This document shows positions 49,648-59,946 of a DNA stretch of 64,000 nucleotides, piece by piece (positions within the stretch are counted from its first letter, which is position 1; each line of letters begins with the position of its first letter). Location: contig QOQB01000004.1 in assembly GCA_003331305.1 (NCBI GenBank), positions 1-64,000 on the forward strand. Direction: 5' to 3'. The stretch comes from Flavobacteriales bacterium (GTDB lineage Bacteria; Bacteroidota; Bacteroidia; Flavobacteriales; Flavobacteriaceae). The position numbers and the translations under genes were made by a program. The notes beneath the pieces are model-generated. The model saw only the letters and a list, made by a program, of their open reading frames with translations. It made no database searches and was not told where the DNA came from.

Positions 49648-52479
49648 TTGACTATGGAAGATGCTATTGTTGTACAAGGAACACGTGTACACAACCTAAA
49701 AGATATTGATGTTACCATTCCAAGGAACGAGCTGGTCGTAATTACCGGTCTTTCGGGAAGTGGGAAATCGTCTTTGGCTTTTGATACCATTTATGCCGAG
49801 GGGCAACGCCGCTATATTGAAACCTTTTCTGCCTATGCACGGCAGTTTTTGGGCGGACTTGAACGTCCCGACGTAGATAAAATAGATGGCTTGTCTCCCG
49901 TAATTGCGATTGAGCAAAAAACAACTGGAAAAAGCCCTCGATCAACCGTAGGAACCATTACCGAAGTGTATGATTTTTTGCGCTTGCTTTTTGCACGAGC
50001 AGCAGACGCCTACAGTTTTCAATCCAATGAAAAAATGGTGCAATACACAGATGCCGAAATTCAGGAAACTATTTTAAATACCTATTTGGACAAAAAAATT
50101 GCCATCCTTGCTCCCGTTGTACAATCTCGAAAAGGGCATTACCGTGAACTCTTTGCCTCTATTACCAAACAAGGATTTACGCGTGTGCGCACCGACGGCG
50201 AGTTTGTAGAGCTCACGCCAAATTTTAAAGTAGATCGTTATAAAATACACGACATTGAAATTGTCATTGACCGACTAGCCGTTAAGGAAAATGAAAACGA
50301 CAGCAAGCGATTAGCCGCTTCAATTGAAACGGCCATGTACCATGGCAACGATATGCTCATGGTATATGATTTTGATACAGATAAAGCCCGTTTTTTTAGT
50401 CGGAAATTGATGTGTCCAAGCACCGGTATTTCCTATGCCGAGCCTGAGCCTAATACCTTTTCATTTAATTCTCCAAAAGGCATGTGTCCTTCCTGTAACG
50501 GCTTAGGGTTAAAACATGTTGTAAACCACAAAAAGATAATTCCCGACGACAGTGTTTCTATCAAGTTGGGTGGTATTGCACCCATCGGCCCAGAAAAAAG
50601 CAATTGGACGTTTAAGCAAATGAATAGTATCGCAGAGCGCTATCGCTTTTCATTAACAGACCCGATAAAAACTATTCCTAAAGAAGCGTTAGATGTTGTT
50701 TTACATGGCGGAAAGGAACGTTTTTCGGTAGCCTCTAAAACATTGGGTATCACAAGAGAATACAGCATTGATTACGATGGGGTAATTCCTTTTTTGGAGC
50801 ATCAATATAGCGAAGGGCACACGAGCGCACTTAAACGCTGGGCAAAGGGATTTATGGACGAAATCTCTTGTCCAGACTGTAACGGTTCACGACTTAGAAA
50901 AGAGTCACTCTTCTTTAGAATTGACAACAAAAGTATAGCTGATCTTACGCAAATGGATATTGCTGCCTTACACAAGTGGGTAAAGGGAATCAGCAAAAAA
51001 CTAAGCAAAAAACAACGTGCCATTGCCCATGAAGTATTGTTAGAAATTGAAAAACGTTTATCATTCCTGCTAGACGTCGGTTTAGATTATTTATCACTTA
51101 ACCGAAGTGCAAAATCGCTTTCTGGTGGTGAAGCACAGCGCATCAGATTAGCGACCCAAATTGGTGCGCAACTAGTCGGAGTACTTTACATTCTAGATGA
51201 ACCCAGTATTGGTCTTCATCAGCGTGACAATGAAAAACTGATTGAGTCGCTCATGCAGTTGCGCGACATTGGAAACTCTGTAATTGTGGTAGAGCACGAC
51301 AAAGACATCATGCTTAAGTCGGATTATTTGATTGATATGGGACCTGGTGCAGGAAGGCATGGTGGTAAAGTTGTAGCGGCTTCTTCACCAAAGAAAATAA
51401 AAACCCTAAAAACCGATACCGCAGATTATCTTACAGGTAAAAAACAAATTGAAATTCCCGCCAATAGAAGAAAAGGGAATGGTAAAAAACTAACGCTCAA
51501 AGGATGTACCGGAAACAACCTAAAAAATGTGACGTTAACACTCCCGTTGGGTAGTATGATTGGCGTAACGGGTGTTTCGGGTAGTGGAAAATCGACCTTA
51601 ATTAACGAAACACTATACCCTATTTTAAACCAATACTTTTTTAAGGCCGTTAAAAAACCACTCCCCTACGCCTCCTTAAAAGGCTTAGAACATATCGATA
51701 AAGTTATTGATATCAATCAAGCGCCAATTGGCAGAACGCCAAGAAGTAATCCTGTAACCTACACTGGTGTTTTTGGAGAAATTCGTCAATTATTTACCAA
51801 AACCCCCGAGGCAATGATTCGCGGATACAAACCCGGTCGTTTTAGTTTTAATGTCAAAGGTGGTAGATGTGAGACCTGTCAAGGTGCAGGAGTAAAGACC
51901 ATTGAAATGAATTTCTTGCCAGATGTATATGTGCAATGTGACGATTGCTACGGCAAACGATTTAACAGAGAGACTTTGGAAATACGTTATCGAAATAAAA
52001 ATATAAGCGATGTGTTGGAGATGACCATAAATGACGCTTGTCGCTTTTTTGAACCCTATCCAAAAATTTATCGGAAACTAAAAACGATACAAGATGTGGG
52101 GCTAGGTTATATTACCCTTGGACAACAATCTACTACGCTCTCAGGTGGCGAAGCACAACGTATTAAACTGGCTACAGAACTTTCGAAAAAGGACACAGGC
52201 AAAACACTTTATATCTTAGATGAGCCCACTACTGGCCTGCATTTTGAAGACATTAGAGTGTTGATGAATGTTTTAAACAAGTTGGTAGACAAAGGAAATA
52301 CCATGATTATCATTGAACATAATTTGGACGTCATCAAACAAATGGACTATATTGTAGACATTGGCCCCGAAGGTGGATTAAAAGGTGGAGAAATCTGCTG
52401 TACAGGGACACCGGAAAAGGTTTCGCAACACAAAACAAGTCATACAGCGCGATTTTTGCGCCAAGAACTAAAATTATAA
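49648..52479 (+). CDS. uvrA: UvrABC excision nuclease subunit A
   Basis: [41 protein letters not shown]; two ABC signatures LSGGEAQRI; zinc-finger Cys pairs. The GTG/ATG choice at the start is uncertain. Confidence 0.96.
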   Translation: MTMEDAIVVQGTRVHNLKDIDVTIPRNELVVITGLSGSGKSSLAFDTIYAEGQRRYIETFSAYARQFLGGLERPDVDKIDGLSPVIAIEQKTTGKSPRSTVGTITEVYDFLRLLFARAADAYSFQSNEKMVQYTDAEIQETILNTYLDKKIAILAPVVQSRKGHYRELFASITKQGFTRVRTDGEFVELTPNFKVDRYKIHDIEIVIDRLAVKENENDSKRLAASIETAMYHGNDMLMVYDFDTDKARFFSRKLMCPSTGISYAEPEPNTFSFNSPKGMCPSCNGLGLKHVVNHKKIIPDDSVSIKLGGIAPIGPEKSNWTFKQMNSIAERYRFSLTDPIKTIPKEALDVVLHGGKERFSVASKTLGITREYSIDYDGVIPFLEHQYSEGHTSALKRWAKGFMDEISCPDCNGSRLRKESLFFRIDNKSIADLTQMDIAALHKWVKGISKKLSKKQRAIAHEVLLEIEKRLSFLLDVGLDYLSLNRSAKSLSGGEAQRIRLATQIGAQLVGVLYILDEPSIGLHQRDNEKLIESLMQLRDIGNSVIVVEHDKDIMLKSDYLIDMGPGAGRHGGKVVAASSPKKIKTLKTDTADYLTGKKQIEIPANRRKGNGKKLTLKGCTGNNLKNVTLTLPLGSMIGVTGVSGSGKSTLINETLYPILNQYFFKAVKKPLPYASLKGLEHIDKVIDINQAPIGRTPRSNPVTYTGVFGEIRQLFTKTPEAMIRGYKPGRFSFNVKGGRCETCQGAGVKTIEMNFLPDVYVQCDDCYGKRFNRETLEIRYRNKNISDVLEMTINDACRFFEPYPKIYRKLKTIQDVGLGYITLGQQSTTLSGGEAQRIKLATELSKKDTGKTLYILDEPTTGLHFEDIRVLMNVLNKLVDKGNTMIIIEHNLDVIKQMDYIVDIGPEGGLKGGEICCTGTPEKVSQHKTSHTARFLRQELKL

Positions 52480-52484
52480 TTCCG

Positions 52485-53159
52485 ATGGAAAAAGCATGGA
52501 CAGAAATGAAGTCTAGTAACTCCTGGTTGCTGTTTAAAATCATGGGGGAATTCGTAAATGGATTTGAACAAATGGGACTTATTGGTCCATGTGTCTCTAT
52601 TTTTGGTTCGGCACGAACACAACCAGACCACCCTGTTTATACGCAAACAGTTGCTATTGCTGAAAAAATAGTACAACACGGATTTGGAGTCATTACTGGT
52701 GGTGGTCCTGGTCTAATGGAAGCGGCTAATAAAGGAGCTCAACAAGGAGGTGGAACCTCTGTGGGGCTTAATATTGAATTGCCTTTTGAACAAAAAGACA
52801 ATCCATATATCGATAAAGACAAGCTTATAAACTTCGATTATTTCTTTGTAAGAAAAGTAATGTTTATCAAATATGCGCAAGCCTTTGTTGTTATGCCAGG
52901 TGGTTTTGGGACTCTAGATGAACTTTTTGAAGCATTAACCTTGATTCAAACAAAAAAAATAACGAAATTTCCAATTGTACTATTTGGATCTGATTTTTGG
53001 TCTGGTATGATAGATTGGATAAAAAAAACACTTTTAGACGAGTATGAAAATATCAGTTCTGAAGATTTAGATTTAATTAAAGTTGTGGATGATGTAGATG
53101 AAGCTGTTGCACATGTAGTGCAATTCCATACCAAAAACACTTTTACTCCAAATTTCTAA
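52485..53159 (+). CDS. TIGR00730/LOG-family Rossmann-fold protein (putative nucleotide 5'-monophosphate phosphoribohydrolase)
   Basis: VITGGGPGLMEAANKGAQQGGGTSVGLNIELP; VMPGGFGTLDELFEALTLIQT. Confidence 0.92.
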   Translation: MEKAWTEMKSSNSWLLFKIMGEFVNGFEQMGLIGPCVSIFGSARTQPDHPVYTQTVAIAEKIVQHGFGVITGGGPGLMEAANKGAQQGGGTSVGLNIELPFEQKDNPYIDKDKLINFDYFFVRKVMFIKYAQAFVVMPGGFGTLDELFEALTLIQTKKITKFPIVLFGSDFWSGMIDWIKKTLLDEYENISSEDLDLIKVVDDVDEAVAHVVQFHTKNTFTPNF

Positions 53160-55898
53160 ATGCACAAAAAACTTCTTGCTTTTTATTTCCTCTCAAGCAT
53201 TGCTTTTGCCTATTCGCAACAAAGCTACGTTTTGGATGTTGTGTGGGACGGATTTTCTACTAACCTAAACATATCCCAAGAGGTTGCTTGGACAAACACA
53301 AGCAATGTTGGTGTAAATAAAGTTGTATTATTAGATTGGAATCATGCCTATGCATCAGAAAGAAGTCCACTAGGAAAGTTTTTGGCTACGGAATATGATT
53401 ATAAATTGATTCGTACAAGCAAGCAAAAACGCGGGTTTACTACCATTGCAACAATTCGCAATCAAAATGAAACTCTTAGTTGGATGAGAAAGGAGTCGGC
53501 AATCGATATCGTTGAAGTGACACTGCCAAAAACAATTGCACCTAATGCGCATTTCGTTTTCACAGTTCATTACACAGTGCAGTTACCAAATGCAGCTGTT
53601 TTTAAGTATGGAGCTTCAAATAATGAGCTTCATGCCCAACATTGGCACTTAGTGTTGGCCATGCAAAATCAAGATGGTACATGGAAAAAGGAAAGCAATT
53701 TAGGGTTTGGTCGACCTAAAAGTGAAAATACCAAAACTTCCTACCGATTTGATGTACCTGACTCGGTTAGGGTTTTGCTTCCAGCTAATAAAAACCAACC
53801 CCAATCGCCTCTTCTTTTGACTAGAAAAGATACCTACAAACGCATTCCGTTTGGAAAATCTGAACTTATATCAGATATGCTTCCCATTAATGGTGCTACC
53901 GATTTTAAGTACAAATTATCTCGTATTTCAACCTTTATAGAACATACTTTTCCAAATGATAAACCCCAAGTATTTTGGGCGCTTCAAAAAGATTATGCAC
54001 AAAAACCTCTTTTATCCTTAGAGTCAATTCCACAGTTTTTAGGCGCCTTTGATAAAAATCAGGTTGTTGAATTAAAATTATTAAAAGCTATTTTGGAGCA
54101 ATGTGTTCAAAATCGATATAGTAACCTAAATAAAAACACGACCTGGATATCAGATGGGTTACCTTATTATCTGTGGCAACAGTATGTGAGCTCCAATTAT
54201 CCAAATTTAAGAATGACGGGCAGCCTTAATTCGTGGCCTGTCATCAAAAATTATCACTTTACTCAAGCACCATATTACAGAAGTTGGGAGATTGCGGCTA
54301 ACGTATCGGGAAATAAAAACAGAGGACAGTCTCTTGTCACCCCAAAAGATAAACTTACCCGTTACAACCGACGCCTGGCAAATCCATACAGAGCAGCATT
54401 GGCATTATTATATTTGGACGCATATGTGGGGGAAACTACGGTTTTAAACGCTGTAAAGGCGTTGCCAAAAAACAAACCAATTGATACTTTTTTAAGAAAA
54501 GAAATAGCTGACAACACAGACAAACCCATTGACTGGTTTTTTGAACATTATATCAAGCAAAACAACAATGGGGATTTATCCATTTCAGCAAAAAAAATAG
54601 ACGATCAGCAATACAAAATAACGGTTAGCAACACAAAAGAAGACGCTGCGATTCCTTTAACGATAAGACAGCAAAACGGCGTTCAATCTACAGCATGGAT
54701 TCCCAACGACCGTTTGCCATACACTCAAACTTACGACAGAAACAGCACACAGTCGCTAACGGTAAATAAAAATCATTTTATTCCTGAGTTATCGTTAAAC
54801 AACAATAGTTATGACTTGAATAAGAAAGTTTTTAGGAACAACTTACGTTTTAGGTTATTTCAAGACATACCACAAAGTGGCACATCCGTACTGTTATTAT
54901 CACCAGAGTTTGGATATAATGTTTATGATGGTTTTTTGACTGGATTAACTATTGGCAATAGTAGTATGCTCAGTAATAATTTTAGATTTAAAATTAGTCC
55001 TCAAATTGGCACTAAAAGCACTCAAGCCAATGGAATGGGATATGTGATTGGAAGTTTATATCACGATAATAAATCTCATTACCTTACCCGACTCACCCTT
55101 TTTGGTTCTTCCTACAATTATGCGCTTGACAAAAGATACAGCACCTTCACCCCTTCTGTTCAATTGTATTTTAGACCCAATGGCATTCAGCAAAAAGATC
55201 GCTCATACTTATTGTTTCGTCATGTTTCTGTACGTCTGCAAGACTTACCTGAAGATGATCCAAGAAGAAGCTACGGGGTAACTCTAGCAACCTTTTCGGC
55301 TAAAAAAGGAAATGCCCTACAAAACATAGCTTACAAAACAGAGTTGCAATGGGCTAGCGTTTTCAAAAAACTAAGTGCTGAAATAGAGTACATTACCTAT
55401 TATTTACCCAACAGAAGATTAGTAATTAGGACTTTTGTGGGTGGATTTTTACAGAACAATTCTAGTGACAGTTATTTTGACTACAACACCTCTCGCGTAA
55501 ATGATTATTTATTTCAATACGATTTATATGGTCGCTCCGAAAGTGAGGGCTTCTTTTCACAACAATACATAAAAGCTGAGGGAGCATTGCGTACCGCAGG
55601 AAGTGTAAGTGGTGCCAACAAATGGATGATTTCAGCACAGACTTCGACTACGCTGTGGCGTTGGATTGAGGGTTATGCGGAAATAGGATGGATAAAAAAT
55701 AAAGAACAAAAAGCACACACGCATTGGGGAACTGGTGTTACTTTTAACCTTATTCCAGACTTTTTTGAGGTGCATTTTCCATTATATGATGCGACAGGGA
55801 ATCTAGCGACAAAGTCAGGTTACACAAAACAAATTCGCTTTCAACTCTCCTTACGACCTGCTACACTCGTACAACTTTTTTCTAGAAGCTGGTTTTAA
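53160..55898 (+). CDS. M1-peptidase-like (non-catalytic) protein with beta-barrel-like C-terminal half
   Basis: Signal peptide ending FAYSQQ. N-terminal half resembles M1 aminopeptidases but no HEXXH was found. Second half is beta-rich and ends in an aromatic residue (LVQLFSRSWF). Confidence 0.65.
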   Translation: MHKKLLAFYFLSSIAFAYSQQSYVLDVVWDGFSTNLNISQEVAWTNTSNVGVNKVVLLDWNHAYASERSPLGKFLATEYDYKLIRTSKQKRGFTTIATIRNQNETLSWMRKESAIDIVEVTLPKTIAPNAHFVFTVHYTVQLPNAAVFKYGASNNELHAQHWHLVLAMQNQDGTWKKESNLGFGRPKSENTKTSYRFDVPDSVRVLLPANKNQPQSPLLLTRKDTYKRIPFGKSELISDMLPINGATDFKYKLSRISTFIEHTFPNDKPQVFWALQKDYAQKPLLSLESIPQFLGAFDKNQVVELKLLKAILEQCVQNRYSNLNKNTTWISDGLPYYLWQQYVSSNYPNLRMTGSLNSWPVIKNYHFTQAPYYRSWEIAANVSGNKNRGQSLVTPKDKLTRYNRRLANPYRAALALLYLDAYVGETTVLNAVKALPKNKPIDTFLRKEIADNTDKPIDWFFEHYIKQNNNGDLSISAKKIDDQQYKITVSNTKEDAAIPLTIRQQNGVQSTAWIPNDRLPYTQTYDRNSTQSLTVNKNHFIPELSLNNNSYDLNKKVFRNNLRFRLFQDIPQSGTSVLLLSPEFGYNVYDGFLTGLTIGNSSMLSNNFRFKISPQIGTKSTQANGMGYVIGSLYHDNKSHYLTRLTLFGSSYNYALDKRYSTFTPSVQLYFRPNGIQQKDRSYLLFRHVSVRLQDLPEDDPRRSYGVTLATFSAKKGNALQNIAYKTELQWASVFKKLSAEIEYITYYLPNRRLVIRTFVGGFLQNNSSDSYFDYNTSRVNDYLFQYDLYGRSESEGFFSQQYIKAEGALRTAGSVSGANKWMISAQTSTTLWRWIEGYAEIGWIKNKEQKAHTHWGTGVTFNLIPDFFEVHFPLYDATGNLATKSGYTKQIRFQLSLRPATLVQLFSRSWF

Positions 55899-55926
55899 TA
55901 GTCATTCAGGGTACGTGCATTTTTTG

Positions 55927-55934
55927 TAAATTTG
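55927..55934 (+). promoter_or_regulatory. -7 promoter element (TAnnTTTG) for the fused E1 gene
   Basis: TAAATTTG, 9 nt before ATG 55944. Confidence 0.5.
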
Positions 55935-55943
55935 TTCCTTTCT

Positions 55944-58352
55944 ATGAAAAGTGTGAACCTTGCTTCGTCGAAGCTAACTTTCGAAGACTTTAAAAAAGAC
56001 ATTCTCAATGATTTCTATATTGTATCGTTGAGCAGACAAGTGAGCATTCTGGGGAGAAAAGAAGTGCTTTCTGGCAAGGGAAAGTTTGGCATTTTTGGTG
56101 ATGGTAAAGAACTCGCACAAATTGCCATGGCCAAAGTATTCCAAAATGGCGATTTTAGATCTGGGTATTACCGTGACCAAACCTTTATGATGGCTATTGG
56201 TGCTTTAAAACCCGAACATATTTTTGCAAGTGTTTATGGTCATGCTGACCCTGTTGCTGAACCCATGTCCTCAGGAAGGCAAATGGTTGGGCACTTTACT
56301 ACCGATTCTCTAGACAGCAACGGAAACTTACTTCCATTAGTTGAAACGAAAAACTCTTTTTCCGATGTGTCGTGTACAGCAGCTCAAATGCCACGATTAC
56401 TCGGTTTAGCGCATGCTTCAAAACTCTTTAGGAACGTGAATTCGATGAAAGACAAAAACCTTTCTAATGATGGAAATGAGGTTGCTTGGGGAACTATTGG
56501 CAACGCAAGTACTAGCGAGGGAATGTTTTTTGAAACACTAAATGCCGCTGGTGTTTTGCAAGTACCGATGGTCGTTAGCGTTTGGGACGATGGATATGGC
56601 ATTTCTGTTGACAATTCACACCAAACTGTTAAGGAAAGTATTTCAAAAGCTATGGCGGGTATGCAACGTGATGACAACGTCAAAGGCATTGAAATCATCG
56701 AGGTTGTGGGTTGGAACTATGCCGCTTTGATAGATGCTTACACACGCGCTAGTGATTTGGCACGAACAGAACACGTTCCTGTTTTGGTGCATGTAACCGA
56801 GGTTACACAACCCCTTGGACATTCCACTTCTGGATCTCACGAAAGGTATAAATCAAATGAGCGTTTAGAATGGGAAAAAGAATATGATTGCAATGCTACA
56901 TTTCGAAAATGGATTATTGCACAAAATATAGCTTCGGAGAACGAGCTAGTAGCAATTGAAGAAAAAGCTGCAAAAATGGCTAAAGAGGCCAAGACAACTT
57001 CTTGGGATAGGTATTTAGCTCCCATACATGCTGAGCGAAAAGAAGCGCAGGCTTTGGTGCAACAACTAACCAAAGAAGTTCCAGACGTAAACGCACTGTT
57101 ATCCTTAGCGTCATCTCTTACTAAGAAAACAATTGTTTATAGAAAGTCTATATATACCGCTGTTCGAGAAGCTCTGTTGTTGACTAACGCCAAGCACGTG
57201 CAAGCAAGGACTGCATTAAACAATTGGTGGAAAGCCAAGCAAAAAGAGACTCAAAAAGTATATAGTGATTCGCTCTATAATGAATTTGAGAACTCATCTC
57301 TAAACGTAAGTACAATACCAGCCAAATACGCAGACGACAATGCTTTAGTGGATGGACGTGTGGTACTTCGAAACAATTTTAATGCCCTGCTTAAAAAGCA
57401 CCCAAAAATGCTTGTTTTTGGAGAAGATAGTGGAAAAATTGGAGATGTAAATCAAGGACTGGAAGGACTTCAAGATATTTATGGTGAGGAACGCGTATCG
57501 GATCGAGGTATACGTGAGGCTACCATTTTAGGTGAAGGCATCGGAATGGCGTTTAGAGGCTTACGCCCTATTGCCGAAATTCAATATTTAGATTACGTGC
57601 TCTATGCATTACAACTCATGTCTGATGATTTAGCAACATTGCATTACCGTACTAGAGGAAAACAGGCTGCCCCGCTTATAGTCAGAACACGAGGACATCG
57701 TTTAGAGGGAATTTGGCACTCAGGTTCTCCTATGGGCGGATTGGTGAGTTTATTGCGAGGCATGTACATTTTAGTCCCACGTAATCTTACTCAAGCAAGC
57801 GGCATGTACAATACCTTATTACAAGGGCAAGACCCAGCACTTGTTGTTGAGCCTCTTAACGGCTATCGTCTTAAAGAAAAGCAACCTGAAAACTTAGGCG
57901 AGTTTACCATTCCCGTTGGAGTAGCTGAGCAGCTACGTACAGGTACAGATATCACCCTTGTGTCTTACGGTTCTACGTTGCGCTTGGTACAAATTGCGGC
58001 AGAAAAACTGGCAACAATGGGCATTAATGCTGAAATCATTGATGTACAATCGCTTATTCCACTTGACAAGACGGCCATTATTGGAGCAAGCGTCCAAAAA
58101 ACAAACCGCTTACTAATTGTTGATGAAGATATTCCTGGTGGTGGAAGTGCATACATTCTTAGTCAATTACTAGAAAAACAAAACATCTATCAGTATTTAG
58201 ATAGTCAACCCATGTTGTTGACCGCCAAGGAACACCGACCAGCCTACGGTACGGACGGAGACTATTTCTCTAAACCCTCAATTGAAGACATTGTTGAAAA
58301 AGTATATGCCATTATGCATGAGGCAAAACCAAGTCAGTTTCCTGCACTGTAG
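55944..58352 (+). CDS. Fused alpha+beta E1 component of a (branched-chain) 2-oxoacid dehydrogenase, TPP-dependent
   Basis: Alpha half: GNASTSEGMFFETLNAAGVLQVPMVVSVWDDGYGIS. Beta half: LVFGEDSGKIGDVNQGLEGLQDIYGEERVSDRGIREATILGEGIGMAFRGLRPIAEIQYLDY. Confidence 0.92.
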   Translation: MKSVNLASSKLTFEDFKKDILNDFYIVSLSRQVSILGRKEVLSGKGKFGIFGDGKELAQIAMAKVFQNGDFRSGYYRDQTFMMAIGALKPEHIFASVYGHADPVAEPMSSGRQMVGHFTTDSLDSNGNLLPLVETKNSFSDVSCTAAQMPRLLGLAHASKLFRNVNSMKDKNLSNDGNEVAWGTIGNASTSEGMFFETLNAAGVLQVPMVVSVWDDGYGISVDNSHQTVKESISKAMAGMQRDDNVKGIEIIEVVGWNYAALIDAYTRASDLARTEHVPVLVHVTEVTQPLGHSTSGSHERYKSNERLEWEKEYDCNATFRKWIIAQNIASENELVAIEEKAAKMAKEAKTTSWDRYLAPIHAERKEAQALVQQLTKEVPDVNALLSLASSLTKKTIVYRKSIYTAVREALLLTNAKHVQARTALNNWWKAKQKETQKVYSDSLYNEFENSSLNVSTIPAKYADDNALVDGRVVLRNNFNALLKKHPKMLVFGEDSGKIGDVNQGLEGLQDIYGEERVSDRGIREATILGEGIGMAFRGLRPIAEIQYLDYVLYALQLMSDDLATLHYRTRGKQAAPLIVRTRGHRLEGIWHSGSPMGGLVSLLRGMYILVPRNLTQASGMYNTLLQGQDPALVVEPLNGYRLKEKQPENLGEFTIPVGVAEQLRTGTDITLVSYGSTLRLVQIAAEKLATMGINAEIIDVQSLIPLDKTAIIGASVQKTNRLLIVDEDIPGGGSAYILSQLLEKQNIYQYLDSQPMLLTAKEHRPAYGTDGDYFSKPSIEDIVEKVYAIMHEAKPSQFPAL

Positions 58353-58356
58353 CAGA

Positions 58357-58447
58357 GGCAGTAGTAATTAGGCAGTAGTGATTAGGCATAAGGCAATAGT
58401 ATACAGGCAATAGGCAGTAGTGATTAGGCAGTAGAGATTAGAGATAA
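58357..58447. repeat. Heptanucleotide tandem repeat tract, 13 consecutive 7-mers (GGCARTA / GTGATTA family)
   Basis: GGCAGTA GTAATTA GGCAGTA GTGATTA GGCATAA GGCAATA GTATACA GGCAATA GGCAGTA GTGATTA GGCAGTA GAGATTA GAGATAA with no frame slip. Confidence 0.85.
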
Positions 58448-58466
58448 ATAGTCTTTGTGAGAACTA

Positions 58467-59468
58467 CTAAGCCACTTTACTAAGCAATTGCTGTAAGGCC
58501 TCCCCTTCCGAAATAGGAACAGCATCAACGCCTTTAGCTGCTAAATCCGCCTTTTTAATAACACCCAAAATAGGAACGATTGTCTTAAGCGGATAACGCC
58601 GTGCAGCCTGCTCGATTTCTTTGACAAAAAACGGATGAATACCCAATGCTTTTGCTGCCGTATCCGGGTTTTTTGAGGGTAAGCCGTGGTATGTCAATAA
58701 TTGCATATAAAACGCATACAAGCTATTGATGGTTCCCAATAGCGGATGTTGTTTTGGATGGCGTCCAAAGTAATGCACAATTTTATACGCCTGTGCCACA
58801 TTCCCCGCGCCTAAGGCTTTGCGCAACTCAAAGTTATTGTACTCTTTGCTAATACCTACATGTTGTTCAATATGATCGGATGAGATCGTGTCGCCCTCAT
58901 TAACAATAAGACAAAGTTTGTCTAATTGATTATTTAGCGTTCCTAAGTCCGCACCAACGCTTTCTGCCAGTACGGCCGCTGCTTTGTAGTCGATAGTACG
59001 ATTCGTAGCACGCACGCGCTGCTCTATCCACGAAGGCAATTTGTTGTCGTAAAGCTTTTTTGTTTCAACGATAGTACCGTTTTTCTGAATGGCTTTTGAG
59101 AGCTTTTTACGTTTGTCTAACTTTTTGTTTTTGTAGCATAGCACCAAAATTGTTGTGGGTTGCGGTTGCTCGGCATAAGCTGTTAGTTGCTCCATAGTAC
59201 GGCTGAGTTCATGCGCTTCACGGACTACCACCAATTGGTGGTCTGCCATCATAGGAAACCGCTTACATACCGAAACAATTTCTTCTATGGACGTATCTTT
59301 TCCATACAGTATGGTTTGATTAAAATCGCGTTGGTCTTCGGGCAACACGGTTTGGATTAGCAATTTGCTGATTTCGTCAATAAAAAAGGGCTCATTCCCC
59401 ATTAAAAAATAAATGGATGAGAAATTTCGCTGTGAAATAGCACTCTTTACCGATGCGTATGCGTCCAA
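58467..59468 (-). CDS. holA: DNA polymerase III subunit delta (probable TTG start)
   Basis: (L)DAYASVKSAISQRNFSSIYFLMGNEPFFIDEISKLLIQTVLP; HolA-like LVVVREAHELSRTMEQLTAYAEQPQPTTILVLCYKNKKLDKRKKLSKAI. The track ORF over-extends to 59573. Confidence 0.87.
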   Translation of the reverse strand: MDAYASVKSAISQRNFSSIYFLMGNEPFFIDEISKLLIQTVLPEDQRDFNQTILYGKDTSIEEIVSVCKRFPMMADHQLVVVREAHELSRTMEQLTAYAEQPQPTTILVLCYKNKKLDKRKKLSKAIQKNGTIVETKKLYDNKLPSWIEQRVRATNRTIDYKAAAVLAESVGADLGTLNNQLDKLCLIVNEGDTISSDHIEQHVGISKEYNNFELRKALGAGNVAQAYKIVHYFGRHPKQHPLLGTINSLYAFYMQLLTYHGLPSKNPDTAAKALGIHPFFVKEIEQAARRYPLKTIVPILGVIKKADLAAKGVDAVPISEGEALQQLLSKVA

Positions 59469-59496
59469 TGAAAAATAATTTAGCACTTTTGTGGTT

Positions 59497-59946
59497 ATGC
59501 AACAGTTGGCATTTCCATCTTTTCGCTTTAAAACCAAAAGTAACGAAAACAAACGCACTATTTTTGATCCCATTCGAAAAAAGTTTGTGGTTCTTACACC
59601 CGAAGAATGGGTGCGTCAACATGTGGTGCACGACTTACTGCAAAAGGGCATTAGCAAAACACGCCTTAGTGTGGAAAAACAATTTGATGTGATGGGACAA
59701 CAAAAACGTTTTGATGTAGTCGTGGCGGGAAAAAATGCAACAATAGATTTATTGGTGGAATGCAAAGCACCCTCCATACAAATTACACAAGACACTTTTG
59801 ATCAGATTGCACGCTATCAATTGGCCTTAAATGCCTCTTTTTTGATGCTTACTAATGGAGTACAACATATATATTGTCAGATAGACAACGTGAATGAGAC
59901 CTATCAGTTTTTAGAAGAATTTCCGCTAAACCAACTGCATCTATGA
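59497..59946 (+). CDS. Stand-alone type I restriction HsdR N-terminal-like (HSDR_N_2) nuclease-fold protein
   Basis: MQQLAFPSFRFKTKSNENKRTIFDPIRKKFVVLTPEEWVRQHVVHDLL; RFDVVVAGKNATIDLLVECKAP resembles a PD-(D/E)XK core. Confidence 0.85.
   Translation: MQQLAFPSFRFKTKSNENKRTIFDPIRKKFVVLTPEEWVRQHVVHDLLQKGISKTRLSVEKQFDVMGQQKRFDVVVAGKNATIDLLVECKAPSIQITQDTFDQIARYQLALNASFLMLTNGVQHIYCQIDNVNETYQFLEEFPLNQLHL

Noticed and set aside
58357-58447. Heptamer tract as a CRISPR array
   Set aside because: Repeats are 7 bp and contiguous, with no spacers or cas genes.
59497-59946. Type I restriction-modification system
   Set aside because: Only an HsdR N-terminal-like domain is present; no helicase domain, hsdM or hsdS in the window.
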